Part shown: in pieces, positions 27,591 to 37,498 of the stretch | How the letters are laid out: each line of letters opens with the position of its first letter | Position numbering within the stretch: the first letter of the stretch is position 1 | Assembly (NCBI RefSeq): GCF_900177675.1 | Contig: NZ_FXWM01000001.1 | Coordinates: 567,001-631,000, forward strand | Source: Bacillus sp. OV166 | Lineage (GTDB): Bacteria; Bacillota; Bacilli; Bacillales; Cytobacillaceae | Reading direction: 5' to 3' | Length of the DNA stretch: 64,000 nucleotides | Translations under genes and position numbers: made by a program | The notes under the pieces: model-generated | The model's database searches: none | The model's input: only the letters and a program-made list of their open reading frames with translations | What the model was told of the DNA's origin: nothing

Positions 27591-28244
27591 GTGCAATTTG
27601 GAAAAACGATGGGGAAACTGTTCACTTTTTGTGAGTGGATCATGAGGCTTGCATACGTCAATCTGTTATGGTTTCTCTTTTCCCTAGCAGGATTGGTTCT
27701 GCTGGGAATCATGCCGGCAACGGTGGCTCTTTTTACGATCGTCCGAAAATGGCAGTTAAAAGAAACCGACCTCCCCATTTGGAAAACGTTTCTTTCCGTT
27801 TACAAACAAGAATTCAAAAAATCAAATGGATTGGGTATATGTATCGGATTGAGTGGGGTATTTATCATTTTTGACTTTCTTTACTTGAGAACAGTAGGGG
27901 GAGCGCTCCAATTTACCTTGTTCATCCCATTACTGATTATCACAGGATTTTACGTACTTACCCTTGCTTATATTTTTCCAGTCTATGTCCATTTTGAATT
28001 AAAAACTTTGGATTATATAAAAAATGCCTTTTTCTTAAGCGTACTTAATTTGCACATGACCATATTGATGCTGGTAGCTTCAGGAGCGATCATTTTCTTG
28101 AATTTGTACCAAACAAGCTTCATCCCATTTTTTAGTGCTGCAACGATTGCTTGGATACTGATGTTTGGAGGGAATTATTGCTTTAACCGGGTGGGGGCAA
28201 GACAAAAGAAGGTAAGTAGTGCTGGCAGATATGGTAAGTGCTAA
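27591..28244 (+). CDS. DUF624 (YesL-like) membrane protein
   Basis: 217 residues with five or six hydrophobic helices. The segment AYVNLLWFLFSLAGLVLLGIMPATVALFTIVRKW is the DUF624 signature. Family members are almost always encoded beside YesM/YesN systems and CUT1 sugar transporters, as here; their role is not established. Starts at GTG with AGAGGTG upstream. Confidence 0.9.
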   Translation: MQFGKTMGKLFTFCEWIMRLAYVNLLWFLFSLAGLVLLGIMPATVALFTIVRKWQLKETDLPIWKTFLSVYKQEFKKSNGLGICIGLSGVFIIFDFLYLRTVGGALQFTLFIPLLIITGFYVLTLAYIFPVYVHFELKTLDYIKNAFFLSVLNLHMTILMLVASGAIIFLNLYQTSFIPFFSAATIAWILMFGGNYCFNRVGARQKKVSSAGRYGKC

Positions 28245-28286
28245 AACGAGCATGAATATTAGTTGATGAACAGGAGTGTTAAAAAA

Positions 28287-29897
28287 ATGGCTACAATTCA
28301 AAATCCCATTTTAACGGGTTTCAATCCAGATCCGTGTATTTGCCGGGTTGGCGAAGATTATTATATTGCGGTGTCGACATTTGAATGGTTTCCAGGGGTG
28401 AGGATTTACCATTCCAAGGATCTAAAAAACTGGCGTTTAGCAGCGAGGCCGCTAAACCGGTTAAGCCAGTTGAATATGATGGGGAATCCGGATTCGGGAG
28501 GAATATGGGCACCGGCACTAACCTACCGTGATGGTCAGTTCTGGCTGATTTATACGGATGTAAAGGTGGTTGAAGGTCAATGGAAGGATTGCCATAATTA
28601 CCTTGCTACCTGTGAAACGATTGATGGCGAGTGGTCAGACCCAATTTATTTGAATAGCTCAGGCTTTGATCCCTCATTATTTCATGATGAAGATGGTAAA
28701 AAATATTTGTTCAACATGAATTGGGATCATCGTATGGGTCATCACAATTTTTACGGGATTTCACTTCAGGAATACAGTCCGGTAGAACAAAAGCTAGTTG
28801 GTAAGGCTGAAATTATTTTTAAAGGAACAGATATTAAACTAACGGAGGCGCCGCATTTATATAAAATTGGTGACTATTACTTTCTATTAACGGCTGAAGG
28901 CGGCACGAAATTTGATCACCAAGCAACCATTGCGCGCTCTAAACAACTGAGGGGTCCATACGAAGTGCATCCGGAGAACCCGCTGATCACGTCGTTCCAT
29001 GCCCCGAGGATTCCTCTTCAAAAAGCGGGTCATGCTTCTATTGTACATACCCATACAGGTGAGTGGTTCCTTGTTCATTTAACTGGAAGACCATTGTCCA
29101 GAGAAGGACAGCCTTTGTTAGATCCCCGTGGCTACTGTCCACTTGGAAGGGAAACTGCGATCCAGAGACTAGAGTGGAAAAATGATTGGCCATATGTTGT
29201 CGGAGGAAACCAGCCATCTGTTGAGATAGAAGGGCCAAGGGTGGAGGAAGTGAAGTGGGACAGGGACTTCCCTGAGAAAGACGAATTTGATACAGAAATG
29301 TTGAACCCTCATTTTCAGAGCTTACGGATCCCATTAGGGGAGAAAATCGTTTCATTGAAAGATAACCCTGGTCACTTGCGCCTGTACGGGAAAGAATCGT
29401 TAACTTCTAAATTCACACAAGCATTTGTGGCAAGACGTTGGCAGCATTTTACCTTTAGCGTGGAGACAAAAGTTGCCTTTAACCCGAACACCTTCCAGCA
29501 ATCTGCAGGCTTGGTGAATTACTATAATACACAGAACTGGACATCATGCCAGGTCACCTGGAACGAGGACAAAGGGAGAATCCTTGAACTCATGACCTGT
29601 GAAAATTTTACCTTTGACCAACCGCTTCAAGGTCAAGAAATTGTCATTCCAGAGGATGTTGAATATGTGTATCTTCGTGTGGATGTGAAGACGGATGTAT
29701 ATCAATACTCCTACTCTTTCGATGGTGAGAACTGGTCAGTGATTCCAGTAACATTCCACTCCTACAAGTTGTCGGACGATTATATTCAAGGCGGCGGCTT
29801 CTTCACCGGCGCATTTGTGGGCATGCAATGCCAAGACACATCAGGCCAAAACCTGCATGCAGATTTTGACTACTTTAGTTACAAAAACAACAATTGA
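28287..29897 (+). CDS. xynB: Beta-xylosidase, glycoside hydrolase family 43
   Basis: Releases xylose from the non-reducing end of xylo-oligosaccharides in the cytoplasm. 536 residues without a signal peptide. The five-bladed propeller carries the catalytic acids: Asp in [10 protein letters not shown] (base), Asp in [10 protein letters not shown] and Glu in LTEAPHLYK (acid). A C-terminal GH43 beta-sandwich domain begins near residue 320 and includes [18 protein letters not shown] and [19 protein letters not shown]. Sequence blocks closely follow B. subtilis XynB. The ATG at 28287 has AGGAGTG 8 nt upstream; the frame opens earlier at 28263. Confidence 0.96.
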   Translation: MATIQNPILTGFNPDPCICRVGEDYYIAVSTFEWFPGVRIYHSKDLKNWRLAARPLNRLSQLNMMGNPDSGGIWAPALTYRDGQFWLIYTDVKVVEGQWKDCHNYLATCETIDGEWSDPIYLNSSGFDPSLFHDEDGKKYLFNMNWDHRMGHHNFYGISLQEYSPVEQKLVGKAEIIFKGTDIKLTEAPHLYKIGDYYFLLTAEGGTKFDHQATIARSKQLRGPYEVHPENPLITSFHAPRIPLQKAGHASIVHTHTGEWFLVHLTGRPLSREGQPLLDPRGYCPLGRETAIQRLEWKNDWPYVVGGNQPSVEIEGPRVEEVKWDRDFPEKDEFDTEMLNPHFQSLRIPLGEKIVSLKDNPGHLRLYGKESLTSKFTQAFVARRWQHFTFSVETKVAFNPNTFQQSAGLVNYYNTQNWTSCQVTWNEDKGRILELMTCENFTFDQPLQGQEIVIPEDVEYVYLRVDVKTDVYQYSYSFDGENWSVIPVTFHSYKLSDDYIQGGGFFTGAFVGMQCQDTSGQNLHADFDYFSYKNNN

Positions 29898-29936
29898 TAC
29901 TATTTTACATTTAAGTTTGTTGTTGATATCAAAAAA

Positions 29937-29986
29937 GGTGTCAGGCACCACTCGTGGACATTTGTCCACGAGCGGTGCCTGACACC
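29937..29986 (+). repeat. Palindromic repeat A, copy 7
   Basis: A near-perfect 50-bp hairpin, base-for-base identical to copy 10 at 39683-39732. It lies 39 nt after xynB and is the only candidate terminator for that operon. Confidence 0.9.
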
Positions 29987-30086
29987 CTCTTTTATTTTAT
30001 ATTATCTCCACATTAGCAACCTCTTTAACATAATCTCTTAACTTATAATAAAGTTAAGAAATTGATTTTTACACTTGGCAAAAAAC

Positions 30087-30520
30087 TAATCAAACGTTTG
30101 ATTAAATGGGACTGAAACCATGGCAGATCTGGTCTTTTTAATGAAAATGAAAAAACTAATCAAGCGTTTGATTAAATGAATTTGAGGCCATGATAGATTT
30201 AATTTTTTTAGGGAAATGGAAAAACTAATTAAACGTTTGATTAAATCGAATTAAAGACATGATAGATCTTGTTATTTAGCAAAGTGGAAAAACTAATCAA
30301 ACGATTGATTAATCGTGTCGAGGCCATGATACATCTGGCTTTTTAAGCAAAGTAGGAAAACTAATTAAACGATTGATTATAAACAGGATCAGGCAACAGA
30401 AGTTCATTTGAGTATTAAAGCAAAGTGTAAAAGTAATCGAACGTTTGATTAAATTGAATTGAAGCTATGATACATCTGGCTTTTTAAGAAAGGGGGAAAT
30501 ACTAATCAAACGTTTGATTA
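30087..30520. repeat. Tandem array of seven palindromes at ~69-bp spacing
   Basis: Seven copies of TAATCAAACGTTTGATTA or close variants, at 30087, 30157, 30226, 30294, 30362, 30434 and 30503 (each 18 bp). Start-to-start distances are 70, 69, 68, 68, 72 and 69. The filler between them is also related (GGCCATGATAGATCT, GGCTTTTTAAGCAAAGTGG), so this is a 68-72 bp direct repeat in which the palindrome is best conserved. The array lies in the 781-bp gap between the convergent xynB and siderophore-binding-protein genes, with no open reading frame. The palindromes look like binding sites for a dimeric regulator or a partition-type protein. Confidence 0.95.
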
Positions 30521-30629
30521 AATCCTAGTGGCAGTAATAAACCTAATAACACACCAACTTAGTTTGTCTTGTACAACGTTAATGACCTTCAAAAGGACAT
30601 CTCCTGCCGTATCATAAGCTATATTGATG

Positions 30630-30665
30630 AAAAGGCGTCATCCTAAAAATAGGATGACGCCTTTT
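30630..30665. terminator. Terminator of the siderophore-binding-protein gene
   Basis: A 15-bp perfect stem (30630-30644 with 30651-30665), with T residues on the minus side, 14 bp beyond the minus-strand stop at 30679. Nothing else is seen between the palindrome array and this hairpin. Confidence 0.85.
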
Positions 30666-30678
30666 GAAATTTTAGCTA

Positions 30679-31626
30679 TTATTTTTTAAGGGATTTTACC
30701 ACTTCGTCAATTGTTTTTTCACTGGCGATTAAACCGTTGATTGTCCAGTTGCTTGGGTCGTTCATTTCATATACGTGGCCATTTTTTACTGCATCAAGAC
30801 CATTCCAGATGGAACTCTTCGCCAAAAGGTCTAAGCCCGCTTCGCCTTTTTTGCTGACAAGGAAGATATGATCTGCTTTGATTTCTGGCAATTTCTCAAG
30901 AGCAATTGGATCCCATTGAACGGCAGCTCCGCCAAGACCTTCAACGAAAGCAGGCTGCTTAATGCCTAGATCGCCGTAAAGAACGTTTGCGCTGAAACGG
31001 TTGTTTTCCATCAAGTAAAACTTATCGGCCATTACCCAAAGGATTGCGGCAGATTCATCGCCAATTGAATCGTGGACTTTTGCTTTTGCATCAGCTACTT
31101 TGGTATCGTAATTCGCTAGGGCTTCTTTGGCTTCTTTCTGTTTATTTAGGATCTCGCCCATTTGAGTCAGTTGTTTACGCCAATCGGCACTTACCTCGTC
31201 CTTATAGACATAGGTAGGAGCAATTTTTTTATACTCCTCATATTGTCCTTTTTGGATGGAAGATTGAGAGCTGAATATGATTAGATCAGGGTTGTTACTG
31301 ATTGCCTGTTCAAGTGGAAGGTCCCAGCCGATTTTGGGAACGTCTTTTAACTCGGGCTGCAAATAATCTAAAACTGTGTCACCAATTGACCATTGAGCTG
31401 CTGGTCTTACACCTAATGCTACCAATGAATCCTCTAAATAAGGAGCGATGATTCGTTTCGGATTAGCGGGTATAACCACTTCAACCATCGCATCAGTTAA
31501 TTTCACCTCGGTATTTTTATTCTCTGTTTTCTTGTCCGTATCTGAATTATCGGAATTACTGCAAGCACTTACTAAAAATAACATCAGCAATAAAGTAAAA
31601 GATAAATAAAAGCGCTTTTTAAGCAT
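30679..31626 (-). CDS. Ferric-siderophore-binding lipoprotein
   Basis: 315 residues of the FecB/FhuD-type binding-protein family. A signal peptide ends in lipobox VSAC (Cys22). The mature part has PKRIIAPYLEDSLVALGVRP, the VQWDPIALEKLPEIKADHIFLV segment and SSIWNGLDAVKNGHVYE, which are typical of siderophore binders. AGGAGG precedes the start. It is divergent from the two permeases at 31910, with a Fur-box-like site in the shared promoter region. Closest in layout to B. subtilis YfiY. The exact siderophore cannot be read from the sequence. Confidence 0.92.
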   Translation of the reverse strand: MLKKRFYLSFTLLLMLFLVSACSNSDNSDTDKKTENKNTEVKLTDAMVEVVIPANPKRIIAPYLEDSLVALGVRPAAQWSIGDTVLDYLQPELKDVPKIGWDLPLEQAISNNPDLIIFSSQSSIQKGQYEEYKKIAPTYVYKDEVSADWRKQLTQMGEILNKQKEAKEALANYDTKVADAKAKVHDSIGDESAAILWVMADKFYLMENNRFSANVLYGDLGIKQPAFVEGLGGAAVQWDPIALEKLPEIKADHIFLVSKKGEAGLDLLAKSSIWNGLDAVKNGHVYEMNDPSNWTINGLIASEKTIDEVVKSLKK

Positions 31627-31668
31627 ATATAAACCTCCTAAGATAGTGAATACCTATTATAATGGTAA

Positions 31669-31683
31669 TGATAATCATTTTCA
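31669..31683. promoter_or_regulatory. Fur box, binding-protein side
   Basis: TGATAATCATTTTCA differs in one base from the 7-1-7 Fur consensus TGATAATNATTATCA and lies 43 bp before the minus-strand start. Confidence 0.8.
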
Positions 31684-31779
31684 TTTATGATGTCAATAAA
31701 CAAAACAAGTGGATTGGTGCTAATTTGTGAAGGGAATTTGAAGGATATTTATGGAAACACTTTTTATCCTACTATTATA

Positions 31780-31808
31780 TTGAAAAATCAAGGGTAAATA
31801 TCTATACT
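31780..31808 (+). promoter_or_regulatory. Promoter of the siderophore permease operon
   Basis: TTGAAA (31780-31785) and TATACT (31803-31808) with 17-nt spacing, directly upstream of the perfect Fur box. Confidence 0.7.
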
Positions 31809-31811
31809 TAA

Positions 31812-31826
31812 TGATAATGATTATCA
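31812..31826. promoter_or_regulatory. Fur box, permease side
   Basis: TGATAATGATTATCA is a perfect match to the consensus. It covers the expected transcription start of the promoter at 31780-31808, so iron-loaded Fur should block this operon. Confidence 0.92.
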
Positions 31827-31909
31827 TTCTTTTTTTAGCGATTCAATTATACTTGTCAATTTAGTAATATACCCAAATGTTCTTTTTTTATCTAGAAGAG
31901 GTGTAAGAT

Positions 31910-32965
31910 TTGAAAGGAAATGCAAAGCAACAAGACGGAGACTCTTTAGTACTTCATAAAAACAGATTAAAAACAACCATTAAAGCAACTTTGGTATTAA
32001 TTGTGGGATTGATACTAATCTTAATCTCGATGGGTTTATCCATTGCCTACGGTGCAGCGGATATAAAGCTGGCAACGGTGTGGGAGGCTGTGTCACATTT
32101 TAACCCTGAACTTACTTCCCATCAAATCATCCAAGAAATCCGCATGCCGAGGGCGATTGGAGCCGTTTTAGTCGGAGCATTACTTGCCGTTTCAGGTGCC
32201 GTGATGCAAGGTTTGACACGGAATCCGCTCGCATCTCCATCCATCATGGGAGTGACCGATGGGGCTGCGTTTGCGTTAGTCATTACCCTTGCTTTTTTTC
32301 CGACAGCGACCATGTTGGGTTTAACCTTTTCATCCTTTATAGGAGCAGGATTAGGTGTTATCCTTGTTTTTACAATCGGGGCATTTTCAAAGGGAGGATT
32401 GACACCAGTAAAGCTTGCACTTGCCGGAGTGGCTGTTGGCTCAATGCTCAGTGCATTCTCAAGCGCCATTGCGCTTCATACACAAGTCGCAAAGGACATG
32501 AGTTTCTGGTATGCAGGTGGATTAACGACAACTTCTTGGGGGTCCGTTAAGATTTTACTCATCTCTGGTGGACTTGGGCTATTGCTCGCCCTGTACATCT
32601 CAAAGTCAATCACCATTCTTAGCTTAGGCGAAGAAGTTTCAAAGGGGCTCGGTCAAAATACACTTTTAGTAAAATCACTTGGCGTGATTGTTGTATTGGT
32701 GCTAACTGGTGCCGCAGTATCCGTTGCTGGCGCCATTGGTTTTATTGGACTGGTGATTCCACATATTACTCGTTTTATCATTGGGTCCGATTACCGCTGG
32801 ATTATACCAATTTCTGCTATATTAGGCGGGCTGTTACTGGTGCTCGCCGATATTGCAGCAAGAATGGTGAATGCCCCGTTTGAAACTCCGGTCGGAGCCA
32901 TAACGGCCATCATCGGTGTTCCCTTTTTCTTATACCTAGCTCGTGGGGAAAGGAGAGGGCTGTGA
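31910..32965 (+). CDS. Iron-siderophore ABC transporter permease (FecCD family)
   Basis: 351 residues with about nine membrane helices. The family motifs GAVMQGLTRNPLASPSIMGV and GFIGLVIPHITRFIIGSDYRW are present. Starts at TTG, 7 nt after AGAGGTG. The product forms a heterodimer with the next permease; the stop overlaps the next gene's start. Confidence 0.92.
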   Translation: MKGNAKQQDGDSLVLHKNRLKTTIKATLVLIVGLILILISMGLSIAYGAADIKLATVWEAVSHFNPELTSHQIIQEIRMPRAIGAVLVGALLAVSGAVMQGLTRNPLASPSIMGVTDGAAFALVITLAFFPTATMLGLTFSSFIGAGLGVILVFTIGAFSKGGLTPVKLALAGVAVGSMLSAFSSAIALHTQVAKDMSFWYAGGLTTTSWGSVKILLISGGLGLLLALYISKSITILSLGEEVSKGLGQNTLLVKSLGVIVVLVLTGAAVSVAGAIGFIGLVIPHITRFIIGSDYRWIIPISAILGGLLLVLADIAARMVNAPFETPVGAITAIIGVPFFLYLARGERRGL

Positions 32966-33984
32966 TGACTCAAAGGAAAGTAAAACAGAAAAAATTTATC
33001 TTCGTAATTAGTCTATTATTTATCCTAACGATTATCACTTTTATCATAAGCTTAAACCTTGGTGTGGTCCGGATTGCCCCACTGGATGTGTTTAAGACAT
33101 TAGTTGGGATGGGAACAGCCCGGGATCAACTCGTTTTAGTTGACTTTAGGCTGCCGAGAATGATTCTGTCATTATTGATTGGTGCAGGATTAGCGGTCTC
33201 TGGGGCCATTTTGCAAGGTGTGACGAAAAATGATTTAGCGGACCCTGGGATTTTAGGAATTAACACAGGGGCAGGGTTCATGGTCATCCTATTTATCTAC
33301 TTCTTTCAAGGCTCTATGAACAGTGTGAGTACGTTAGGCATCTTTTTAATGCCGCTATTCGCCTTAGTAGGAGCAGTAATTGCGGCATTCCTGATTTACG
33401 TATTGGCATGGAAAAAAGGAATTGACCCAGTCCGGTTAATTTTAGTAGGAATTGGTGTGAATGCTGGCTTTGGCGCTGCGATTGTTATTTTTCAGTTAAA
33501 AATGAATCCGCAGGACTTTATGCAGGCGGCTGTATGGCTATCAGGTGATATATGGGGAGCTAATTGGAAGTTTGTTTCCATTCTTGCACCCTTAATCCTG
33601 CTTCTGCTTCCTTTTGTCTTATATAAAGCACACACCTTAAATATCTTGAATTTAGGTGATCAAGTCGCGACGGGTCTCGGCATCCGGGTAGAGAAAGAAA
33701 GACGGCTATTGCTTTTAGCAGCAGTAGCACTCGCAGGGTTTAGTGTGGCCGCCGGGGGAGGAATTGCTTTTCTGGGATTAGTAGCACCTCATATTGCCAA
33801 AAGATTAATTGGTCCAAAGCACCAACTATTTCTGCCAATAACAGCAGTGTTAGGGTCGTTCCTGCTTTTATTGGCAGACACGATTGGCAGAAACCTTCTC
33901 GCGCCTACACAAATACCGGTTGGAATTGTTGTAGCAATATTTAGTGCACCATATTTTATCTTTTTACTAATGAAAGCAAAATAA
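32965..33984 (+). CDS. Iron-siderophore ABC transporter permease (FecCD family)
   Basis: 339 residues, about nine membrane helices. LAVSGAILQGVTKNDLADPGILGIN and FLGLVAPHIAKRLIGPKHQ are the family motifs. ATG at 32965 after AAGGAG; a GTG immediately before it is an alternative. Translationally coupled to the upstream permease. Similar to YfhA-type proteins. Confidence 0.92.
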   Translation: MTQRKVKQKKFIFVISLLFILTIITFIISLNLGVVRIAPLDVFKTLVGMGTARDQLVLVDFRLPRMILSLLIGAGLAVSGAILQGVTKNDLADPGILGINTGAGFMVILFIYFFQGSMNSVSTLGIFLMPLFALVGAVIAAFLIYVLAWKKGIDPVRLILVGIGVNAGFGAAIVIFQLKMNPQDFMQAAVWLSGDIWGANWKFVSILAPLILLLLPFVLYKAHTLNILNLGDQVATGLGIRVEKERRLLLLAAVALAGFSVAAGGGIAFLGLVAPHIAKRLIGPKHQLFLPITAVLGSFLLLLADTIGRNLLAPTQIPVGIVVAIFSAPYFIFLLMKAK

Positions 33985-33997
33985 GGGGGAACGGATT

Positions 33998-34822
33998 GTG
34001 GTTTCACTTTCTACCGAGAATCTTCAAATAGGCTATGGAGACAAGACGATCGTTGAAAACTTGAATTTACAGATAAACAAAGGGGAAATTACCACTATTA
34101 TCGGCGCCAATGGCTGCGGGAAATCTACCATTTTAAAAACATTAGCCCGTGTCCATGCAGCTAAATCTGGAATTATCTATTTAGATGGAAAGATGATTCA
34201 CAAAGTCCCAACAAAGGAAATTGCAAAGAAAATGGCCGTCCTTCCGCAAAGTCCTGAGGCACCGAACGGATTAACCGTCTATGAATTGATTTCCTTTGGT
34301 CGTTCCCCGCATCAAAGCGGATTCGGCAGGCTGTCGGATAATGATCGCAAAATGATTGATTGGGCTTTAGAGGTTACCGGGCTTACTTTATTCGCTGACC
34401 ATCCTGTCGATGCACTATCTGGTGGACAACGCCAGCGGGCATGGATTGCAATGGCAATCGCACAAGAAACGGACCTATTGCTGCTAGATGAGCCAACAAC
34501 GTACCTCGATATGGCACATCAGCTGGAGATTTTACAGCTGCTTGAAAAATTGAATAAGGAACAAAGCCGGACAATTGTTATGGTCATTCACGATTTAAAT
34601 CATGCGTCGCGTTTTTCCCATCACATGGTTGCCCTCCGTGCTGGTAAAAAGGTCAAAGAGGGAACGGCAGAAGAAGTGATGACCCCGGAAGTTTTAAAAA
34701 CTGTTTTTCAAATCGACGCAGAAATTGTAAAAGATCCACGGACGAAAAAGCCGGTATGTCTTTGCTATGATTTAATCCAGAAAGATCATAGTTTCGACAA
34801 ACGAAAAGTCATGAATTTCTAG
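33998..34822 (+). CDS. Iron-siderophore ABC transporter ATPase
   Basis: 274 residues. Walker A is GANGCGKST, the signature LSGGQRQRAW, Walker B LLLLDEPTTYLD and the switch histidine in VMVIHDLNHASR. It energises the two FecCD permeases. Starts at GTG with AAGGGGG 8 nt upstream, 13 bp after the permease stop. B. subtilis YusV and FhuC are the nearest relatives by motif layout. Confidence 0.94.
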   Translation: MVSLSTENLQIGYGDKTIVENLNLQINKGEITTIIGANGCGKSTILKTLARVHAAKSGIIYLDGKMIHKVPTKEIAKKMAVLPQSPEAPNGLTVYELISFGRSPHQSGFGRLSDNDRKMIDWALEVTGLTLFADHPVDALSGGQRQRAWIAMAIAQETDLLLLDEPTTYLDMAHQLEILQLLEKLNKEQSRTIVMVIHDLNHASRFSHHMVALRAGKKVKEGTAEEVMTPEVLKTVFQIDAEIVKDPRTKKPVCLCYDLIQKDHSFDKRKVMNF

Positions 34823-34826
34823 TTAG

Positions 34827-35834
<1,008 letters not shown>

Positions 35835-35867
35835 GCTGGTGTCATTTTATAGAGGAAGTCAAAAAGT

Positions 35868-35906
35868 GGTGTCAGGCACCACTCGTGGACACCTGTCCGT
35901 GCCTTT
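35868..35906. repeat. Palindromic repeat A, truncated copy 8
   Basis: A full left arm GGTGTCAGGCACCACTCGTG but the right arm is reduced to CCGTGCC before T's. A detached GGTGTCA lies at 35838. It lies between convergent genes. Confidence 0.75.
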
Positions 35907-35912
35907 TTGTGA

Positions 35913-37121
35913 TTAGGTATCTTGTTTTGCTGTTCGGGTCCGGGTTTGAAGGTATCTGTGTCTTGAATAGAAGACCGTTGTCATGATGATTGATAAACCT
36001 CCGAATAGGACGCACATCAGTTGCAGGCCGATTAGGTCGAGGAAGAAGCCGCTAATGAGCAGGACAATCTGATAGGTAATCCGGTCCAGCATATTCCGGA
36101 AAGAAAAGAATCGTCCGTGAAAATCTTTCGGTACCTTTGTTTGGAAAATAGTGGCGGCCGTTGGGAAAAAGCAGCCAACAGAAAATCCAAATAATGCAAA
36201 AGCAACGATGGTCAGCAGCGGTATATCAGCTAAATAAAGAAGCAGCTGAGATCCACCAATCAAAAAGGAACAGGCAAACAAGATGATGTAAGGTGAAGTG
36301 CGGTCACTAATTAATTTAATGAAAAAAGCGCCAATCATAAAGGAAATACCCTCTGACGTGTAGATCCAGCCTTTTATGGCTGAACTATCCTGGAGTTCAC
36401 TAATGTTAATGACGACAAGGTTAAAGCCGCCCAGAAACAGGACGGGGACCAATGTCATGATCAGCGTCATAAAGACAATCGGCAGACCTTTAATAATCGG
36501 AAAAACGTCTTTAAAACTTGTTTCTTCTGATGGGCCTTTCTTTGCGGTCTGATGATCCTTTGATTCATCTATATTCAAGAAAAAAGTGAGAATAAATATT
36601 CCGATATACGCTACCAGTGAACCGACATAAAGCATCGCTAAGGGCAGGACAACCAACAAAATTCCAGCCACGGCTGTTCCAACAATGCGCGACAAGGTCG
36701 ATACGTTCATATGAACACCGTTCAATTGGAGCAAATCCTTATCTGCGACAATCAGCGGCAGTGCTGCTTGAAGAGCAGGAAAGTAAAAAGCAGCTGAAAT
36801 CTGCAGCAGAACTAAAAATACAACCATCCACCAGATGGATCCTGTTGCAATCGCTATTAACATAAAGACAACACTGATAGCCCTTACAAATCCAGCCAAC
36901 AGCATAACTGTTTTCTTACTTGCTTGATCGGTAAGTTTGCCAGCATAGGGCCCAACCGCAATCCCAGCGAGCAGTCCCGCTGCTAGAAGGAGCGATTTTA
37001 AAAAGTCCGAAGGCAGCTTCTCTTGCATGAATTCTAAATTACCAATAATGCCGAGCCACAAACCTAGACCGGCAATAAATTCCCCTGTTAACAAAATCCA
37101 AACATTCTTGTTCCTAAACAT
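35913..37121 (-). CDS. MFS transporter
   Basis: 402 residues with about twelve membrane helices. The motif-A-like GPYAGKLTDQASKK after the second helix is typical of the family. Its position beside a siderophore uptake unit recalls the B. subtilis yfiS-yfiY region, so export of a siderophore or drug is possible, but the substrate is inferred only from this neighbourhood. The ATG at 37121 has GAGGA 8 nt upstream; the frame opens at 37154. Confidence 0.88.
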   Translation of the reverse strand: MFRNKNVWILLTGEFIAGLGLWLGIIGNLEFMQEKLPSDFLKSLLLAAGLLAGIAVGPYAGKLTDQASKKTVMLLAGFVRAISVVFMLIAIATGSIWWMVVFLVLLQISAAFYFPALQAALPLIVADKDLLQLNGVHMNVSTLSRIVGTAVAGILLVVLPLAMLYVGSLVAYIGIFILTFFLNIDESKDHQTAKKGPSEETSFKDVFPIIKGLPIVFMTLIMTLVPVLFLGGFNLVVINISELQDSSAIKGWIYTSEGISFMIGAFFIKLISDRTSPYIILFACSFLIGGSQLLLYLADIPLLTIVAFALFGFSVGCFFPTAATIFQTKVPKDFHGRFFSFRNMLDRITYQIVLLISGFFLDLIGLQLMCVLFGGLSIIMTTVFYSRHRYLQTRTRTAKQDT

Positions 37122-37193
37122 AAACTGTGTCCTCAATCCTCTATTCATATCCATATGAAAATATAATTCTATTCAAAATACTATCAGAAAACA

Positions 37194-37210
37194 GTGTCAG
37201 GCACCACTAG
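37194..37210. repeat. Palindromic repeat A, half-copy 9
   Basis: Left arm GTGTCAGGCACCACTAG only. It lies upstream of the MFS gene. Confidence 0.7.
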
Positions 37211-37408
37211 TGAACTAATGGCATCTTGTTTATCTGGAGGATCCGCTCTTACATTAATGTTCAATTTTTGTTAAGAAAATATAAAGAAAAATAGGCCTTT
37301 TTTAGGAAAAATGGGTCCGGAATATATTGGAAAATGTAGCTTTTCTGTTCAAAAGTAATTTGTTCTCATACGAATTACCTATATTTTAGCACTTCCGATT
37401 TATTAGCC

Positions 37409-37434
37409 TTTACATTTGTTTACATTTGCTTAAT
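37409..37434 (+). promoter_or_regulatory. PhoP box of the alkaline phosphatase gene
   Basis: Three TTTACA-like hexamers at a 10-bp period (37409, 37419 and a weaker CTTAAT at 37429). A TATAAT box follows at 37445-37450. Such direct repeats are the binding pattern of PhoP, the phosphate-starvation activator of Bacillus. Confidence 0.75.
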
Positions 37435-37498
37435 AAACCCCCTCTATAATGAAAATCGTAAAACAACACATTCAAGTTTATTTGAGGGGGAAATCGAA

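Noticed and set aside
30087..30520. CRISPR array
   Set aside because: Repeats are regularly spaced and palindromic, but the spacers are related to one another, the repeat is only 18 bp, and no cas gene is near.
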